DNA of 64,000 bases from Aurantiacibacter marinus. Lineage in GTDB: Bacteria > Pseudomonadota > Alphaproteobacteria > Sphingomonadales > Sphingomonadaceae. This document shows, in pieces, positions 54,813 to 63,580 of this stretch. Below the pieces are notes generated by a model. That model had not been told where the DNA came from. It worked only from the letters and a program-made list of their open reading frames with translations, and made no database searches. The first letter of the stretch is position 1. Each line of letters opens with the position of its first letter. The translations under genes and the position numbers were made by a program. Location of the stretch: positions 1 to 64,000 of the forward strand of contig NZ_LDCP01000003.1 in the NCBI RefSeq assembly GCF_001021555.1, in the 5' to 3' direction.

Positions 54813-55244
54813 ATGCTTGCAGAATTCAAAGAGTTTATTGCCAAAGGCAATGTGATGGAACTGGCCGTCGCGGTCATCATCGCTGGCGCGTTTGCCACCA
54901 TAGTGGGTTCGATGACGGATGATTTGATCATGCCGATTGTCGGCGCTATCTTTGGCGGCGCAGATTTCTCCAGCTATTTCATTCTCTTGAGCGCTCCGGA
55001 AGGCTATACAGGGTCGATGACTGATTATGCTGCGCTGAAGGAAGCTGGCGCTGCGATGATCGGTTACGGGGCCTTCATCACGGCGATCATCAACTTCCTG
55101 ATCCTGGCTTTCATCATTTTCATGCTGGTTCGTTACGCCAACAAGGTGAAAGCCCGCATGGAAGATCCAAAGGAAGAAGATGCGCCTGCCGGCCCGACCG
55201 AAATCGAGCTGCTGACGGAAATCCGTGACGCGCTGAAAAAGTAA
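54813..55244 (+). CDS. mscL: Large-conductance mechanosensitive channel MscL
   Basis: 143 residues. Signature FIAKGNVMELAVAVIIAGAFATIVGSMTDDLIMP in successive parts, with the pore-lining first helix, and a second helix ALITAIINFLILAFIIFMLV region, then a charged C-terminal bundle. MscL opens under strong membrane tension to release solutes after osmotic downshock. It is monocistronic and followed 42 bases later by a hairpin with a T-run. Confidence 0.97.
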   Translation: MLAEFKEFIAKGNVMELAVAVIIAGAFATIVGSMTDDLIMPIVGAIFGGADFSSYFILLSAPEGYTGSMTDYAALKEAGAAMIGYGAFITAIINFLILAFIIFMLVRYANKVKARMEDPKEEDAPAGPTEIELLTEIRDALKK

Positions 55245-55286
55245 TCGCGCTGCGCTTCTGCGCACCAACATACACTTCACATTAAG

Positions 55287-55320
55287 CGGGCAGGCCCTAT
55301 ATAGGTCCTGCCCGTTTTTT
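55287..55320 (+). terminator. Terminator hairpin of mscL, overlapping a possible tmRNA promoter
   Basis: CGGGCAGG and CCTGCCCG pair around an inner stem, followed by six T residues. The same bases contain TATATA (55298-55303), 16 bases after TTCACA (55276-55281), which may be the promoter of the downstream tmRNA gene. Confidence 0.8.
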
Positions 55321-55628
55321 CGGGCTATGGCGATAAAATGCGGTGTGCACTAGGCACAGCGGACCCGGGGGCAGTACCCGGCGGCTCCACCACAAACACT
55401 GGGAAACCAGTGGTTTCTGACGGGGCCGAACTAGGATCGACGTGTGTTGAAAGGCACTGTTTTCGCCCGGGCTGAGATCCCCCGTTAAACGCTCACAACA
55501 CACAAGTGCCAATGATAATGAAGCACTCGCGATTGCTGCGTAATTTGACGTCCTAACGGACTGAATTTACAAAGCTTAAGCGCGGTTGGACCGACCGGGC
55601 AACAGAACGGATTCCGGGGCTCCGGGGG
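55321..55628 (+). ncRNA. ssrA: Two-piece (circularly permuted) transfer-messenger RNA
   Basis: The order is that of alphaproteobacteria: acceptor piece first, coding piece second. The acceptor piece ends GGCTCCACCA (55383-55392). A hairpin with a GAAA tetraloop (55395-55420) is the intervening segment removed on maturation. The coding piece starts GGGGCCGAAC (55422), whose first bases pair with GGCTCC of the acceptor piece. The tag frame at 55508-55543 encodes ANDNEALAIAA and TAA. tmRNA rescues stalled ribosomes and adds the degradation tag. Outer ends are approximate because they were judged by eye. Confidence 0.93.
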
Positions 55629-55657
55629 TAGCTAGCAACAGAAACCCCCACTTCGAT

Positions 55658-55882
55658 TCAGCTATGGTTTTTTGCGAAACGCATGAATGCGATAGCAACG
55701 GTTGCTGCCACGCCCAGCGATAGGATGAGTGGCACTTTGGAGCCATGACTGTCGGCAATCCATTGTCCCGATATTATCTGGGCGATTATGGCTATGATCG
55801 CGGCAAACATGCAGCCTAAACCCGCCAAGCTTGCCGGCATGTAGCCACCAAATACTTTTTCGAAAAGTTTGCTCCGAGGCAT
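55658..55882 (-). CDS. Small hypothetical membrane protein
   Basis: 74 residues from ATG 55882 (an in-frame start at 55930 would overlap the next gene). Two hydrophobic helices (LAGLGCMFAAIIAIIAQIIS and VPLILSLGVAATVAIAFM) surround a short polar loop. No recognised family. It follows another small membrane protein gene by 13 bases, so the two are likely cotranscribed. Confidence 0.6.
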   Translation of the reverse strand: MPRSKLFEKVFGGYMPASLAGLGCMFAAIIAIIAQIISGQWIADSHGSKVPLILSLGVAATVAIAFMRFAKNHS

Positions 55883-55895
55883 ACTCACGTTCGTG

Positions 55896-56132
55896 CTATT
55901 TTGCCTTTGCCTCTCGCTCCGCCTTCTCATACTTCAGACAGTCGAGGATCTTTGCGCCAGCCAGAAACACCGCGCCAGTGCAGGCGAGGAACAGGGCGTA
56001 GCCGCCCCAGCCGGGATATTCCTGGATATAGGCAGCGCCGCGCGCAGTCGCACCAAGGGCGAGCGCGTAGATGATCAGATACGCTTCCCAGCTTGTCTTG
56101 ATGACGAACAATCTGCCTAACTTGCGAAACAT
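55896..56132 (-). CDS. Small hypothetical membrane protein
   Basis: 78 residues from ATG 56132, preceded by AGAGGGCCCGG. Two hydrophobic segments (YLIIYALALGATARGAAYI and ALFLACTGAVFLAGAKIL) and a charged tail KYEKAEREAKAK. I do not recognise a named family; proteins of this size and shape are common next to housekeeping genes in sphingomonads. Confidence 0.65.
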   Translation of the reverse strand: MFRKLGRLFVIKTSWEAYLIIYALALGATARGAAYIQEYPGWGGYALFLACTGAVFLAGAKILDCLKYEKAEREAKAK

Positions 56133-56251
56133 CCGGGCCCTCTTTGTTAACGTTTTACACAGCAAGCACCGTGCCAGACACGGGTTTCTGCGCATTACGA
56201 TGGTTAAAGGAGAGCAGAATGTAAAGCAATCCGACACGGATCGCACTGCAC

Positions 56252-57505
56252 TCAGATCAGTTCGGAAAGTTCCAATGCTTCCAGCAGTTTCGCGCGTGCA
56301 GTTGTCACTTCTTCTGCCAGCGCCGCGCTGCCAATCTGCGCAGGATCGATGCTCTCGGGCCAGTGCGCCGCGATTACCTGTTCCAGAAGGGCGGCCTTGC
56401 CATCGTCCAGCATGAAACGTGGATCGACAGTGGCGGGATCAGCCACCACGCGCAAGCGCAGGCAGGCCGGGCCGCCACCATTGGCCATGCTTTGGCGCAC
56501 ATCGACGACCATGACATTGCGGATCGGACCATTGCCCGCGAGCATGTCCTGCAGCCACGCCCACACTGGCGCGCTGTCACGGCATTCCTCTGGCACGACC
56601 AACGTCATTCCAGATCCGTCAGGCGGAGTAATGAGCTGGGCGTTGAACAGGTAGGAGGCAACAGCTTCCTTCAGGCTTACGGCTGCGGAAGGCACTTCCA
56701 CCACCTGAGCGTCTGCGCATTTTGCGGCAATCGCAGCATATGTGCCTGCCGGATCGGCAAATGCCTGTTCGTGCGTGAACAATATGCCTTCATTGGCGAC
56801 TGCCACCACATCATTGTGAAACGCGCCGGTCGCAATCGCTTCTGGTGCCTGCTCCACGAACAAGACACGGTGCGGGTCCAGGCCATGTTTGCGCGCGACG
56901 ATGCGACTGGCCTGTTCGTGCTGACGTGCGGGGAAAGGCCCGCCGCTGCGCCCGTAAACAAACACCTCCAGCCCGGCTTCTGCATGGGATCCCGTAAAGC
57001 GCATGTGATTGGCTGCGCCTTCATCACCGAAGCAGGGCGGTACCGGCTCATGCACTGTGAAATGCGCCGTGTCCGAGAAGGCGAGGCGCAATTGCGCCAG
57101 CGTATCGGGCCATTCCTGACTGCGATGCGCCATGGTTACAAGGTTCGCGACTGTCAGGTGGCATTTGCCGTCCGCTGTATCGGTCGCGGGTGAGACCGTG
57201 GCTGCATTTGCAGTCCACATGGAACTTGCAGACCACGCCCCGGCGGTCAACGCCGGGTCGGTGGTTTCGTCAGCCGCCAATGCATTCAGCCAGCCATGGT
57301 TTGGACGGGGCAAAGGCACAAAAAACCCTTGCGCCAGCCCCATCGCCATATTGCCGCGCATCTTGGCCACGCCCTGCAGGGCCGCAGCACGAGGGTAGGC
57401 GGTGGCACCGGCATTCCTGGTGGCGGCAAGGTTGCCTAGGCTGAGGCCGGCATAATTGTGGCTGGGGCCGACAATGCCATCGAAATTGATTTCCTGAAGG
57501 CTCAT
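56252..57505 (-). CDS. astB: N-succinylarginine dihydrolase
   Basis: 417 residues from ATG 57505, which overlaps the astA stop (ATGA). AstB marks: FDGIVGPSHNYAGLSLGNLA at the N-terminus, GFFVPLPRPNHGWL, HFTVHEPVPPCFGDEGAANHMRF in parts, FHNDVVAVANE with a conserved His, and NGGGPACLRLRV near the end. It converts N2-succinylarginine to N2-succinylornithine, CO2 and ammonia, the second step of arginine succinyltransferase catabolism. It is the last gene of the operon M20-astA-astB. Confidence 0.95.
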   Translation of the reverse strand: MSLQEINFDGIVGPSHNYAGLSLGNLAATRNAGATAYPRAAALQGVAKMRGNMAMGLAQGFFVPLPRPNHGWLNALAADETTDPALTAGAWSASSMWTANAATVSPATDTADGKCHLTVANLVTMAHRSQEWPDTLAQLRLAFSDTAHFTVHEPVPPCFGDEGAANHMRFTGSHAEAGLEVFVYGRSGGPFPARQHEQASRIVARKHGLDPHRVLFVEQAPEAIATGAFHNDVVAVANEGILFTHEQAFADPAGTYAAIAAKCADAQVVEVPSAAVSLKEAVASYLFNAQLITPPDGSGMTLVVPEECRDSAPVWAWLQDMLAGNGPIRNVMVVDVRQSMANGGGPACLRLRVVADPATVDPRFMLDDGKAALLEQVIAAHWPESIDPAQIGSAALAEEVTTARAKLLEALELSELI

Positions 57506-58515
57506 CGCAGCACGCTCCAAACCTGATCACCTTCGCTGACCTGCAACAAGTCTGCAGCTTGCGCGTCAATTGCGACCCCATCGCGCAGCAATTTGCGCGC
57601 GCCGTAACAGCAACGGAAATTCTGCATTCGACCCGCTCCGATCAGGGCCTTTTCACCCTTATCAAGGGTTATCGATTCCACAGTGCCCTCATGGGCATCT
57701 GCGATGGATCGCACACGGTCAGTCGGGGCAATCATGGTCGGGCCGCCATCAAAGATATCGACATAGCCCTGGTAGGAAAAGTTCTCGTTTTCCAGCATGC
57801 GCATCGCTGCGCGCCCGCTTGGGTGAGGCAGGCCGATAACCCTGCGGGCCGCCTCATCCAGCATGGCGATATAGACAGGGTGCTTGGGCATCAAATCGGC
57901 GATGAACTGGTTGCCGTGGATGGCATTGAATTCGTCCGCTTCCTGAAAGCTCATGCCGAAGAATTTGCCGCCGATGGCATCCCAGAAGGGTGATCCGCCA
58001 CGCTCGTCGATAATGCCCCGCAGTTCTGCCAGAATGCGGTCGCCAAATTTTTCCCGGTGGCTGGCGATAAACAGATAGCGGCTTCGCGCCAGCAGCATTC
58101 CGAGCCCGCCTGCGCGTTCACCCGGGTGGAGGAACAACCCGCCGACTTCGCTGCAACCGCCCAGATCGTTGACCAGGCTCAGCAATTCGGCAGAGACGGT
58201 GCGGTCCAGTTCCTGCGAATGCTGGGTCAGTTTCGTGATGCGATAGGAATAGAACGGCCAGTTTTGCCCGACTGCCGTAAACAACTGGCAAGTGCCGCGC
58301 ACATCGCCCGTTTCCAAATTTTCGAGCACCAGGACGAAAGTTTCGCCTTCGATCTCCTCACCTTCGCGCGCAAAAGCGGCGTCGGATCCGGCCAGTTTTT
58401 CCGTCAGGGAATTGCGATCTGGCGGCAAATTGGTGAAGCCTCCGCCGGTCAGCTTCGCCATTTCATACAAGGCCTGAAGATCATCCGCCCGGGCGGCGCG
58501 CATCACGAAGCTCAC
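57502..58515 (-). CDS. astA: Arginine N-succinyltransferase
   Basis: 337 residues. GNAT-like AstA family: VMRAARADDLQALYEMA at the N-terminus, GGFTNLPPDRNSL, ELCGLFLHP-like EVGGLFLHPGERAGG, RYLFIASHREKFG, FWDAIGGKFFGMSFQEAD and IFDGGPTM. It transfers succinate from succinyl-CoA to arginine, the first step of the pathway. Overlaps by four bases with both flanking genes, so translation is coupled. Confidence 0.95.
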   Translation of the reverse strand: MSFVMRAARADDLQALYEMAKLTGGGFTNLPPDRNSLTEKLAGSDAAFAREGEEIEGETFVLVLENLETGDVRGTCQLFTAVGQNWPFYSYRITKLTQHSQELDRTVSAELLSLVNDLGGCSEVGGLFLHPGERAGGLGMLLARSRYLFIASHREKFGDRILAELRGIIDERGGSPFWDAIGGKFFGMSFQEADEFNAIHGNQFIADLMPKHPVYIAMLDEAARRVIGLPHPSGRAAMRMLENENFSYQGYVDIFDGGPTMIAPTDRVRSIADAHEGTVESITLDKGEKALIGAGRMQNFRCCYGARKLLRDGVAIDAQAADLLQVSEGDQVWSVLR

Positions 58516-59723
58516 AAGGCTTCTCCTGTGGCAAGGCGGTGAAGGACAATGGCCGAAAGCTGTGCGCGTTCAGAGAGTGAAGGCACGATCATGAATTCGT
58601 CGGGTGAATGGATCTTGCCGCCGCGCACGCCCATTGTATCGACCACCGGCACGTGATTGGCTGCAATGTTGTTGCCATCACAAACGCCGCCGGTGCTTTG
58701 CCAGCCTATCGTCTGGCCCAGCGCCGCGCCGGTGTCGCGAACAAGATCGAACAGTTTCTGCGCGCGCGCATCAACCGGTTTCGGAGGCCGAGAAATGCCG
58801 CCATGGCAATGCGCCGAAACATCATGTGCTGTTTCAATATTGCGCAGCAAATTATTGAGATCAAGCGCAAATTTTTCGGCAGCCTCGGTTGTCTTCGGGC
58901 GGATGTTGAAGCGTAAGACGGCGTGATCGGGCACAACGTTGTTCGCGGCGCCGCCATCGATCTTCGCCGGATTGATCGGCAGATCACCATGCTGCATCGC
59001 CTTCAGACGGACAGCGCAATCCGCCGCTGCCACGATGGCATTGCGCCCATCCTGCGGATTGCGTCCGGCATGGGCGGATTTGCCGGTGAAGGTGACCGAA
59101 AAATTGCCGCTGCCGCCGCGGGCATGGGCCAGCGTACCGTCGGGCAGGGCGGACGGTTCATAAGTAAGTGCGGCGTGTTTGCCGCGCGCCAACTGGTCGA
59201 TCAGAGCGGCCGAGGACAGTGAGCCGGTCTCTTCGTCCGAATTGATCATGATATCGTAACCGACAGATGTTGCAGCATCGCTGGCTTCGAATGCTGTCAG
59301 CGCCTCCAGCATAATCGCAAGGCCTGCTTTCATGTCCGCTGTACCGGGGCCGTTCAATGTTTCGTCATCAAGCCATACCTGATCCTGAAACGGGTGATCT
59401 GCGGGAAAGACGGTATCCATGTGGCCGGTCAGCAGAAAGCGCCGTTCCGCCTCGGGTCGGACCGAGCAGACCAGGTGCTTGCCATGCTGCTTGTCGGCTT
59501 CGCGTCCGTTGGGATCTACGACCGTTACAGCAGCGGGTTCGCGCAGAGTGACCTCTCCGGGCAAACATGAAAACGCTTCGGCCAGCATTTGTGCAACCTG
59601 TGCCAGACCTGCCAGATTTGACGTGCCTGAATTGGTCGCGGCCCAGCTCTGCGTCCGGTCCAGCATTCGCTGCTGGTCGATGGTCTGGATCAGGGCGGTT
59701 TCAATTTTGGAAAGCTGTTTCAT
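58512..59723 (-). CDS. M20-family metallohydrolase linked to arginine catabolism
   Basis: 403 residues. M20 (carboxypeptidase G2/ArgE-like) marks: LLTGHMDTVFPAD with the metal His and Asp, GPGTADMKAG with the bridging Asp, INSDEETGS with the catalytic Glu pair, and GKSAHAGRNPQDGRNA in the dimerisation domain. H near the C-terminus (GKIHSPDEFM) completes the metal site. It is first in the operon with astA and astB, so it may remove the succinyl group later in the pathway or act on another acyl amino acid; that is inference. Confidence 0.88.
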   Translation of the reverse strand: MKQLSKIETALIQTIDQQRMLDRTQSWAATNSGTSNLAGLAQVAQMLAEAFSCLPGEVTLREPAAVTVVDPNGREADKQHGKHLVCSVRPEAERRFLLTGHMDTVFPADHPFQDQVWLDDETLNGPGTADMKAGLAIMLEALTAFEASDAATSVGYDIMINSDEETGSLSSAALIDQLARGKHAALTYEPSALPDGTLAHARGGSGNFSVTFTGKSAHAGRNPQDGRNAIVAAADCAVRLKAMQHGDLPINPAKIDGGAANNVVPDHAVLRFNIRPKTTEAAEKFALDLNNLLRNIETAHDVSAHCHGGISRPPKPVDARAQKLFDLVRDTGAALGQTIGWQSTGGVCDGNNIAANHVPVVDTMGVRGGKIHSPDEFMIVPSLSERAQLSAIVLHRLATGEAL

Positions 59724-59898
59724 TCGTAACTGCCCTGAATGGACGGGCGGCTCCTGTCAAATGTGCGCTCGGGCGCGGCACTGTCCCATTTTCCGATATT
59801 TAATAGAAAGTGCGAGCAGATTTTCTGCAGGTATGTTTAACCGGCTACTAAGGTTTTTTGCGGTAGTCGCACCGCTATGTCTAATCTGGAACGATCCC

Positions 59899-60324
59899 AT
59901 GCTTGCCGGCGGTGAGAAATCGCGTGTCGATACGCGTACGACAGCCATGTTGCCCGGCACAATGCGCGATGACCGCATGACGCAGGACGTGCGCGTGGGC
60001 AACATCTCATCGAAGGGCATGATGATCGTAAGTTCGCGGCCTCCGTCACGCGGTCACATTATCGATATTTCGGTATCGGGACATCATTTGGCAGGCCGCG
60101 TTATGTGGGTCAGCGGGCGGCGATTTGGCGTCCGCACAAACGAACGTATCGATGTCGCAGCAATCATGGGCGGAAAAGCGCCCAGGAAGCGCCGCGCGAA
60201 CAAAATCACGGTAGATCCGGAAAACGCGGAATGGTCACCCACGGCCATGTTGGCGGGATACGGCATTCTTGGCGTGACTGCGTTTTCGACAGCCTATCTA
60301 ATCGTGACCTATTTAATAATTTGA
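59899..60324 (+). CDS. PilZ-domain protein with C-terminal membrane helix
   Basis: 141 residues from ATG 59899; an in-frame ATG at 59833 would add 22 residues with a poorly placed ribosome site. PilZ marks: an Arg-rich start (SRVDTR) and NISSKGMM with the conserved N/DxSxxG, then GRVMWVSGRRFGVR. Such domains bind c-di-GMP; the RxxxR motif is incomplete in spacing (R-x-x-x-R around KSRVDTR), so binding is uncertain. The C-terminus has a hydrophobic helix (LAGYGILGVTAFSTAYLIVT). It overlaps the end of rsmA by 16 bases, tail to tail. Confidence 0.8.
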   Translation: MLAGGEKSRVDTRTTAMLPGTMRDDRMTQDVRVGNISSKGMMIVSSRPPSRGHIIDISVSGHHLAGRVMWVSGRRFGVRTNERIDVAAIMGGKAPRKRRANKITVDPENAEWSPTAMLAGYGILGVTAFSTAYLIVTYLII

Positions 60325-61139
60325 TCGAGCGCACGGGCGAGTGCAACGAAATCGGCTACGGCCAATGTCTCCGCCCTGCGCGTGGAATCGATCCCAAGGC
60401 TTTCAAGCGCGCTCAAAGCCCCTTCAACCCCTTTGAGGCTTTGCCGCAACATCTTGCGTCTTTGGCCAAAGGCGGCCTCCGTCAAGCGTTCCAACGTACG
60501 GATATCCGCGCCTTCCGGTGCGGCGACAGGTTCCACATGCACGATGGCGCTCATCACCTTGGGCGGCGGGGTAAAAGCGCTGCGATGCACTTTCATCGCC
60601 AGTTTGGCAGAGCTGCGCCATTGGGCAAGGATGGCAAGCCTGCCAAATTCGCCAGATCCGGGGGCTGCGATAATGCGGCGTGCGACTTCCTGCTGGAACA
60701 TCAGCGTCAGGCTGGTCCAACGCGGCGGCCAGGCGCTGTCAGCCAGCCACCGCGTGAACAGTGCTGTACCAATGTTGTAAGGCAAATTGGCGACCACGGC
60801 GAAAGGCTCTCCCATGAGATCGCCGTGATCAATTGCAAGCGCATCCTGTTCCACGACGCGTAACTGACCTGGGAATGCCTCCTGCAATTCAGCGAGGGCG
60901 GGAATGCAGCGGCTATCGCGTTCAATGGCGGTCACGCGCGCCCCGGCACGAAGCAATGCGCGGGTGAGGCCTCCGGGACCCGGTCCGATTTCCAGAACGG
61001 CCTTGCCGTCCAGATTACCTGGTATCGCCGCGATCCGGCCAAGCAATTGTTCATCGAACAGGAAATTTTGCCCAAGCGCTTTGGACGCGGACAGTCCGTG
61101 CGTCTTGATGACTTCTCGCAAAGGTGGAAGATCAACCAT
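60309..61139 (-). CDS. rsmA: 16S rRNA adenine dimethyltransferase RsmA (KsgA)
   Basis: 276 residues. KALGQNFLFDEQLL, the SAM-binding VLEIGPGPGGLTRALL, AIERDSRC and the catalytic NLPYNIGTALF are all present. The enzyme dimethylates A1518 and A1519 of 16S rRNA (E. coli numbering) during small subunit assembly. Its start overlaps pdxA by eight bases, the usual lptD-surA-pdxA-rsmA order. Confidence 0.97.
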   Translation of the reverse strand: MVDLPPLREVIKTHGLSASKALGQNFLFDEQLLGRIAAIPGNLDGKAVLEIGPGPGGLTRALLRAGARVTAIERDSRCIPALAELQEAFPGQLRVVEQDALAIDHGDLMGEPFAVVANLPYNIGTALFTRWLADSAWPPRWTSLTLMFQQEVARRIIAAPGSGEFGRLAILAQWRSSAKLAMKVHRSAFTPPPKVMSAIVHVEPVAAPEGADIRTLERLTEAAFGQRRKMLRQSLKGVEGALSALESLGIDSTRRAETLAVADFVALARALDQIIK

Positions 61140-62064
61140 TGGCGCGCCGCGCCGCGACTGCGCCAGCCATGCGGATTGCTGCGATCATCGCATCTGCCCG
61201 TGCGATACCGTTGCCGGCGATATCGAAGGCGGTGCCATGATCGGGCGAGGTGCGGACAATTGGCAGGCCGAGCGTTATGTTCACGCCCTCATCGAAATCA
61301 AGCGCCTTGAGCGGTACCAGCGCCTGATCGTGATACATCGCAATCGCGGCATCGTAAGTGCTGCGTTTATGCGGCGCGAATAGCGTGTCTGCGGGATGCG
61401 GGCCGGTGGCATCGATCCCTTCGGTGCGGAGCCGGGCAATAGCGGGCGCGATAACTTCCATTTCTTCGCGCCCCATGCGCCCGTCCTCGCCCGCATGCGG
61501 GTTCAATCCGGCGATGGCAATGCGCGGCGCAGTGATGCCAAAATCTGTAAGCAGTGCACGGGCAACAATACGGGTGCGGTGGACGATAAGGTCCTGCGTG
61601 ATCAGCCCCGGCACATCGGAGAGCGCACAATGAACTGTCAGCGGCACAGCCTTCAGGCTGGGACCGGCAAGCATCATGACCGAGCTTTGCCGGTCCAGAT
61701 TGCACATGTCTGCCAGCAATTCGGTCTGGCCGATGAAGCCCGGGCAAACTTCTGCAATCGCGGACTTCGCCACAGGAGCTGTGACAACGCCGCTGAATTC
61801 TCCTGCGATTGCACCTGCTATTGCCAGTTCAAGCGACTGCAGCGCGATTCTGGCGGACGCTGCATCTGGTTGGCCTGGCTGGCAGGTGCCGTCAGGCCCT
61901 TCCGTGCACTGGATGCCTTCTGCACTGGCGCGGCCCATAATCATTGCGCCGCCGATCACCACGAACGGGGGCAGGCCAAGCTCTGCCCTTCGCGACCATG
62001 CGGCAGCGATGATCTCCGGTCCGACTCCCGCCGGATCGCCGAGCGATACAGCGAGAGGTTTCAC
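61132..62064 (-). CDS. pdxA: 4-hydroxythreonine-4-phosphate dehydrogenase PdxA
   Basis: 310 residues. SLGDPAGVGPEI at the N-terminus, TAPVAKSAIAEVCPGFIGQTE, GLNPHAGEDGRMGREE, PADTLF and YHDQALVPLKALDFD with the metal His are typical. The enzyme makes the amino ketone precursor of pyridoxal phosphate. It overlaps rsmA and is four bases after surA. Confidence 0.97.
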   Translation of the reverse strand: MKPLAVSLGDPAGVGPEIIAAAWSRRAELGLPPFVVIGGAMIMGRASAEGIQCTEGPDGTCQPGQPDAASARIALQSLELAIAGAIAGEFSGVVTAPVAKSAIAEVCPGFIGQTELLADMCNLDRQSSVMMLAGPSLKAVPLTVHCALSDVPGLITQDLIVHRTRIVARALLTDFGITAPRIAIAGLNPHAGEDGRMGREEMEVIAPAIARLRTEGIDATGPHPADTLFAPHKRSTYDAAIAMYHDQALVPLKALDFDEGVNITLGLPIVRTSPDHGTAFDIAGNGIARADAMIAAIRMAGAVAARRANG

Positions 62065-62068
62065 CGGA

Positions 62069-63439
62069 TCAGTTATACTCGATCACAGCATCGCGGCGCA
62101 GATCGCGCAGGTAACGCTGGGCTCGGCGGTTGATGCGTTCATCCTCGATCTGGCCCATGATCTGATCCACGCTAGGCCCGGCGGTTTCTTGTGGGTCATC
62201 ACGGCCACACAGCATCAATACGCGAATGCCATCAGTCAGGTCGCCGAAGGGCGGGGTTGTCTGGCCGATGCTCAATTGCAGCAAAGTGCCCTGCAAGGCT
62301 TCCGGCAACTGGCGTACAGTTATTTCGTCATTGTCCACGGTGGTCGCGCCGACTGCTGCCGCATCGGCATCAGCAGTGCCGCAGCCACTCATGGCTTCGA
62401 CGGCTGCGATGAACGCAGCGCCTTGGCGCTCGGCTTCGGTCTGCGATGTGCCAGGCGCGAAATTATACGAAATCTGCTTGAGACTGAGGACGGCATCGCG
62501 CGGATCGGCCATGCCGATCTGGCGCTGATCGATCATCAGCAAGATTGAATAGCCACCCGGAATTTCCAGAGGACCGACCAGCTGGCCTGCCGTCATTTGC
62601 GCGGCTGCGGCTTCGAGCTGCGGCTGCTGCAATTGTTCAAGCTGGATCCAGCCCAGATCACCGCCGACGATGGCGCTGGAGGCTTCCGAATACTGGCGCG
62701 CGTAGGCAACAAAGCTGCCGCCCTGCCGCAATTGTGCGATGATCTGCTCGGCATTCGAGCGGACTTGCTGACTGTTGACGGAGTTGGCCGACAAGAAGAT
62801 TTCACCAAGACGATATTCTGTAGTGCCGCGCGATTCCTGCAAACGGGTCCACAGATCGGTCACTTCTCCTTCAGACACATTCACAAACGGCACGACATTC
62901 CGGCGGAGCAGACGTTCCCACGCCAGTTCGCCCTGGATCTGGCGTTTGATGGAGCGCGGTGACGAGCCGACAGAGACAAGGTAAGTGTCCATTTCCGCAA
63001 CGCTCATCCCGCGCGTTTCCACGGCAAAGCGTTCGTAGGACGAATTCACATCCTCCTGCGTCACTTCCATGTCTTGCGCAGAAGCTTCCTGCACCTGCAA
63101 AGTTTCGTCGATCAAATTGCGCAGTACCTGCAGGCGAACGCGGGCGACTTCCTCTTCCGGAAGCGCAATTTCCTGCGCGGCAAGAATCAGCGCCAGCCGT
63201 TCGTCAATATCCGTGCCGGTAATGATATTGCCATTCACCCGCGCGGTGGCACGCCGATCATTGCGGTTTTCGGCCTGTTCCATGATGAAGGAAACATCTT
63301 CGGGCAGGTTGAAGGCATCGCTTCCCGCGACCTGCGCCAGCGCGCCAGTACTGGCCAGCGGAGCGGTAATGATGGCTGCGCCAAATCCGGCGACAGCAAC
63401 CCGAAGAGCGTTTTTAAAAAGCGAATTCACGTTTTCCAT
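62069..63439 (-). CDS. surA: Periplasmic chaperone/peptidyl-prolyl isomerase SurA
   Basis: 456 residues from ATG 63439; the ATG at 63457 would add six residues, and neither has an ideally spaced ribosome site. Signal peptide to about residue 35 (GALAQ). The SurA N-terminal helical domain (NGNIITGTDIDERLALILAAQE) is followed by parvulin-like rotamase regions (GEIFLSANSVNSQQ, GGSFVAYARQYSEASSAIVGGDLGW). It escorts outer membrane proteins including LptD, encoded just upstream. Length is near the alphaproteobacterial norm. Confidence 0.93.
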   Translation of the reverse strand: MENVNSLFKNALRVAVAGFGAAIITAPLASTGALAQVAGSDAFNLPEDVSFIMEQAENRNDRRATARVNGNIITGTDIDERLALILAAQEIALPEEEVARVRLQVLRNLIDETLQVQEASAQDMEVTQEDVNSSYERFAVETRGMSVAEMDTYLVSVGSSPRSIKRQIQGELAWERLLRRNVVPFVNVSEGEVTDLWTRLQESRGTTEYRLGEIFLSANSVNSQQVRSNAEQIIAQLRQGGSFVAYARQYSEASSAIVGGDLGWIQLEQLQQPQLEAAAAQMTAGQLVGPLEIPGGYSILLMIDQRQIGMADPRDAVLSLKQISYNFAPGTSQTEAERQGAAFIAAVEAMSGCGTADADAAAVGATTVDNDEITVRQLPEALQGTLLQLSIGQTTPPFGDLTDGIRVLMLCGRDDPQETAGPSVDQIMGQIEDERINRRAQRYLRDLRRDAVIEYN

Positions 63440-63580
63440 AATCCTTAAGACGGCCATTTGGTCGGCCCGGCAATTGGCGCGGTAAACCGGCGCCTGTATC
63501 AGAAATGCCCTATGCCGAGATTTGGCTGAACCCTAGCTGAGCCACTTCCCCCCGCCAAGGGGAAGCCGGACGCAATACGT

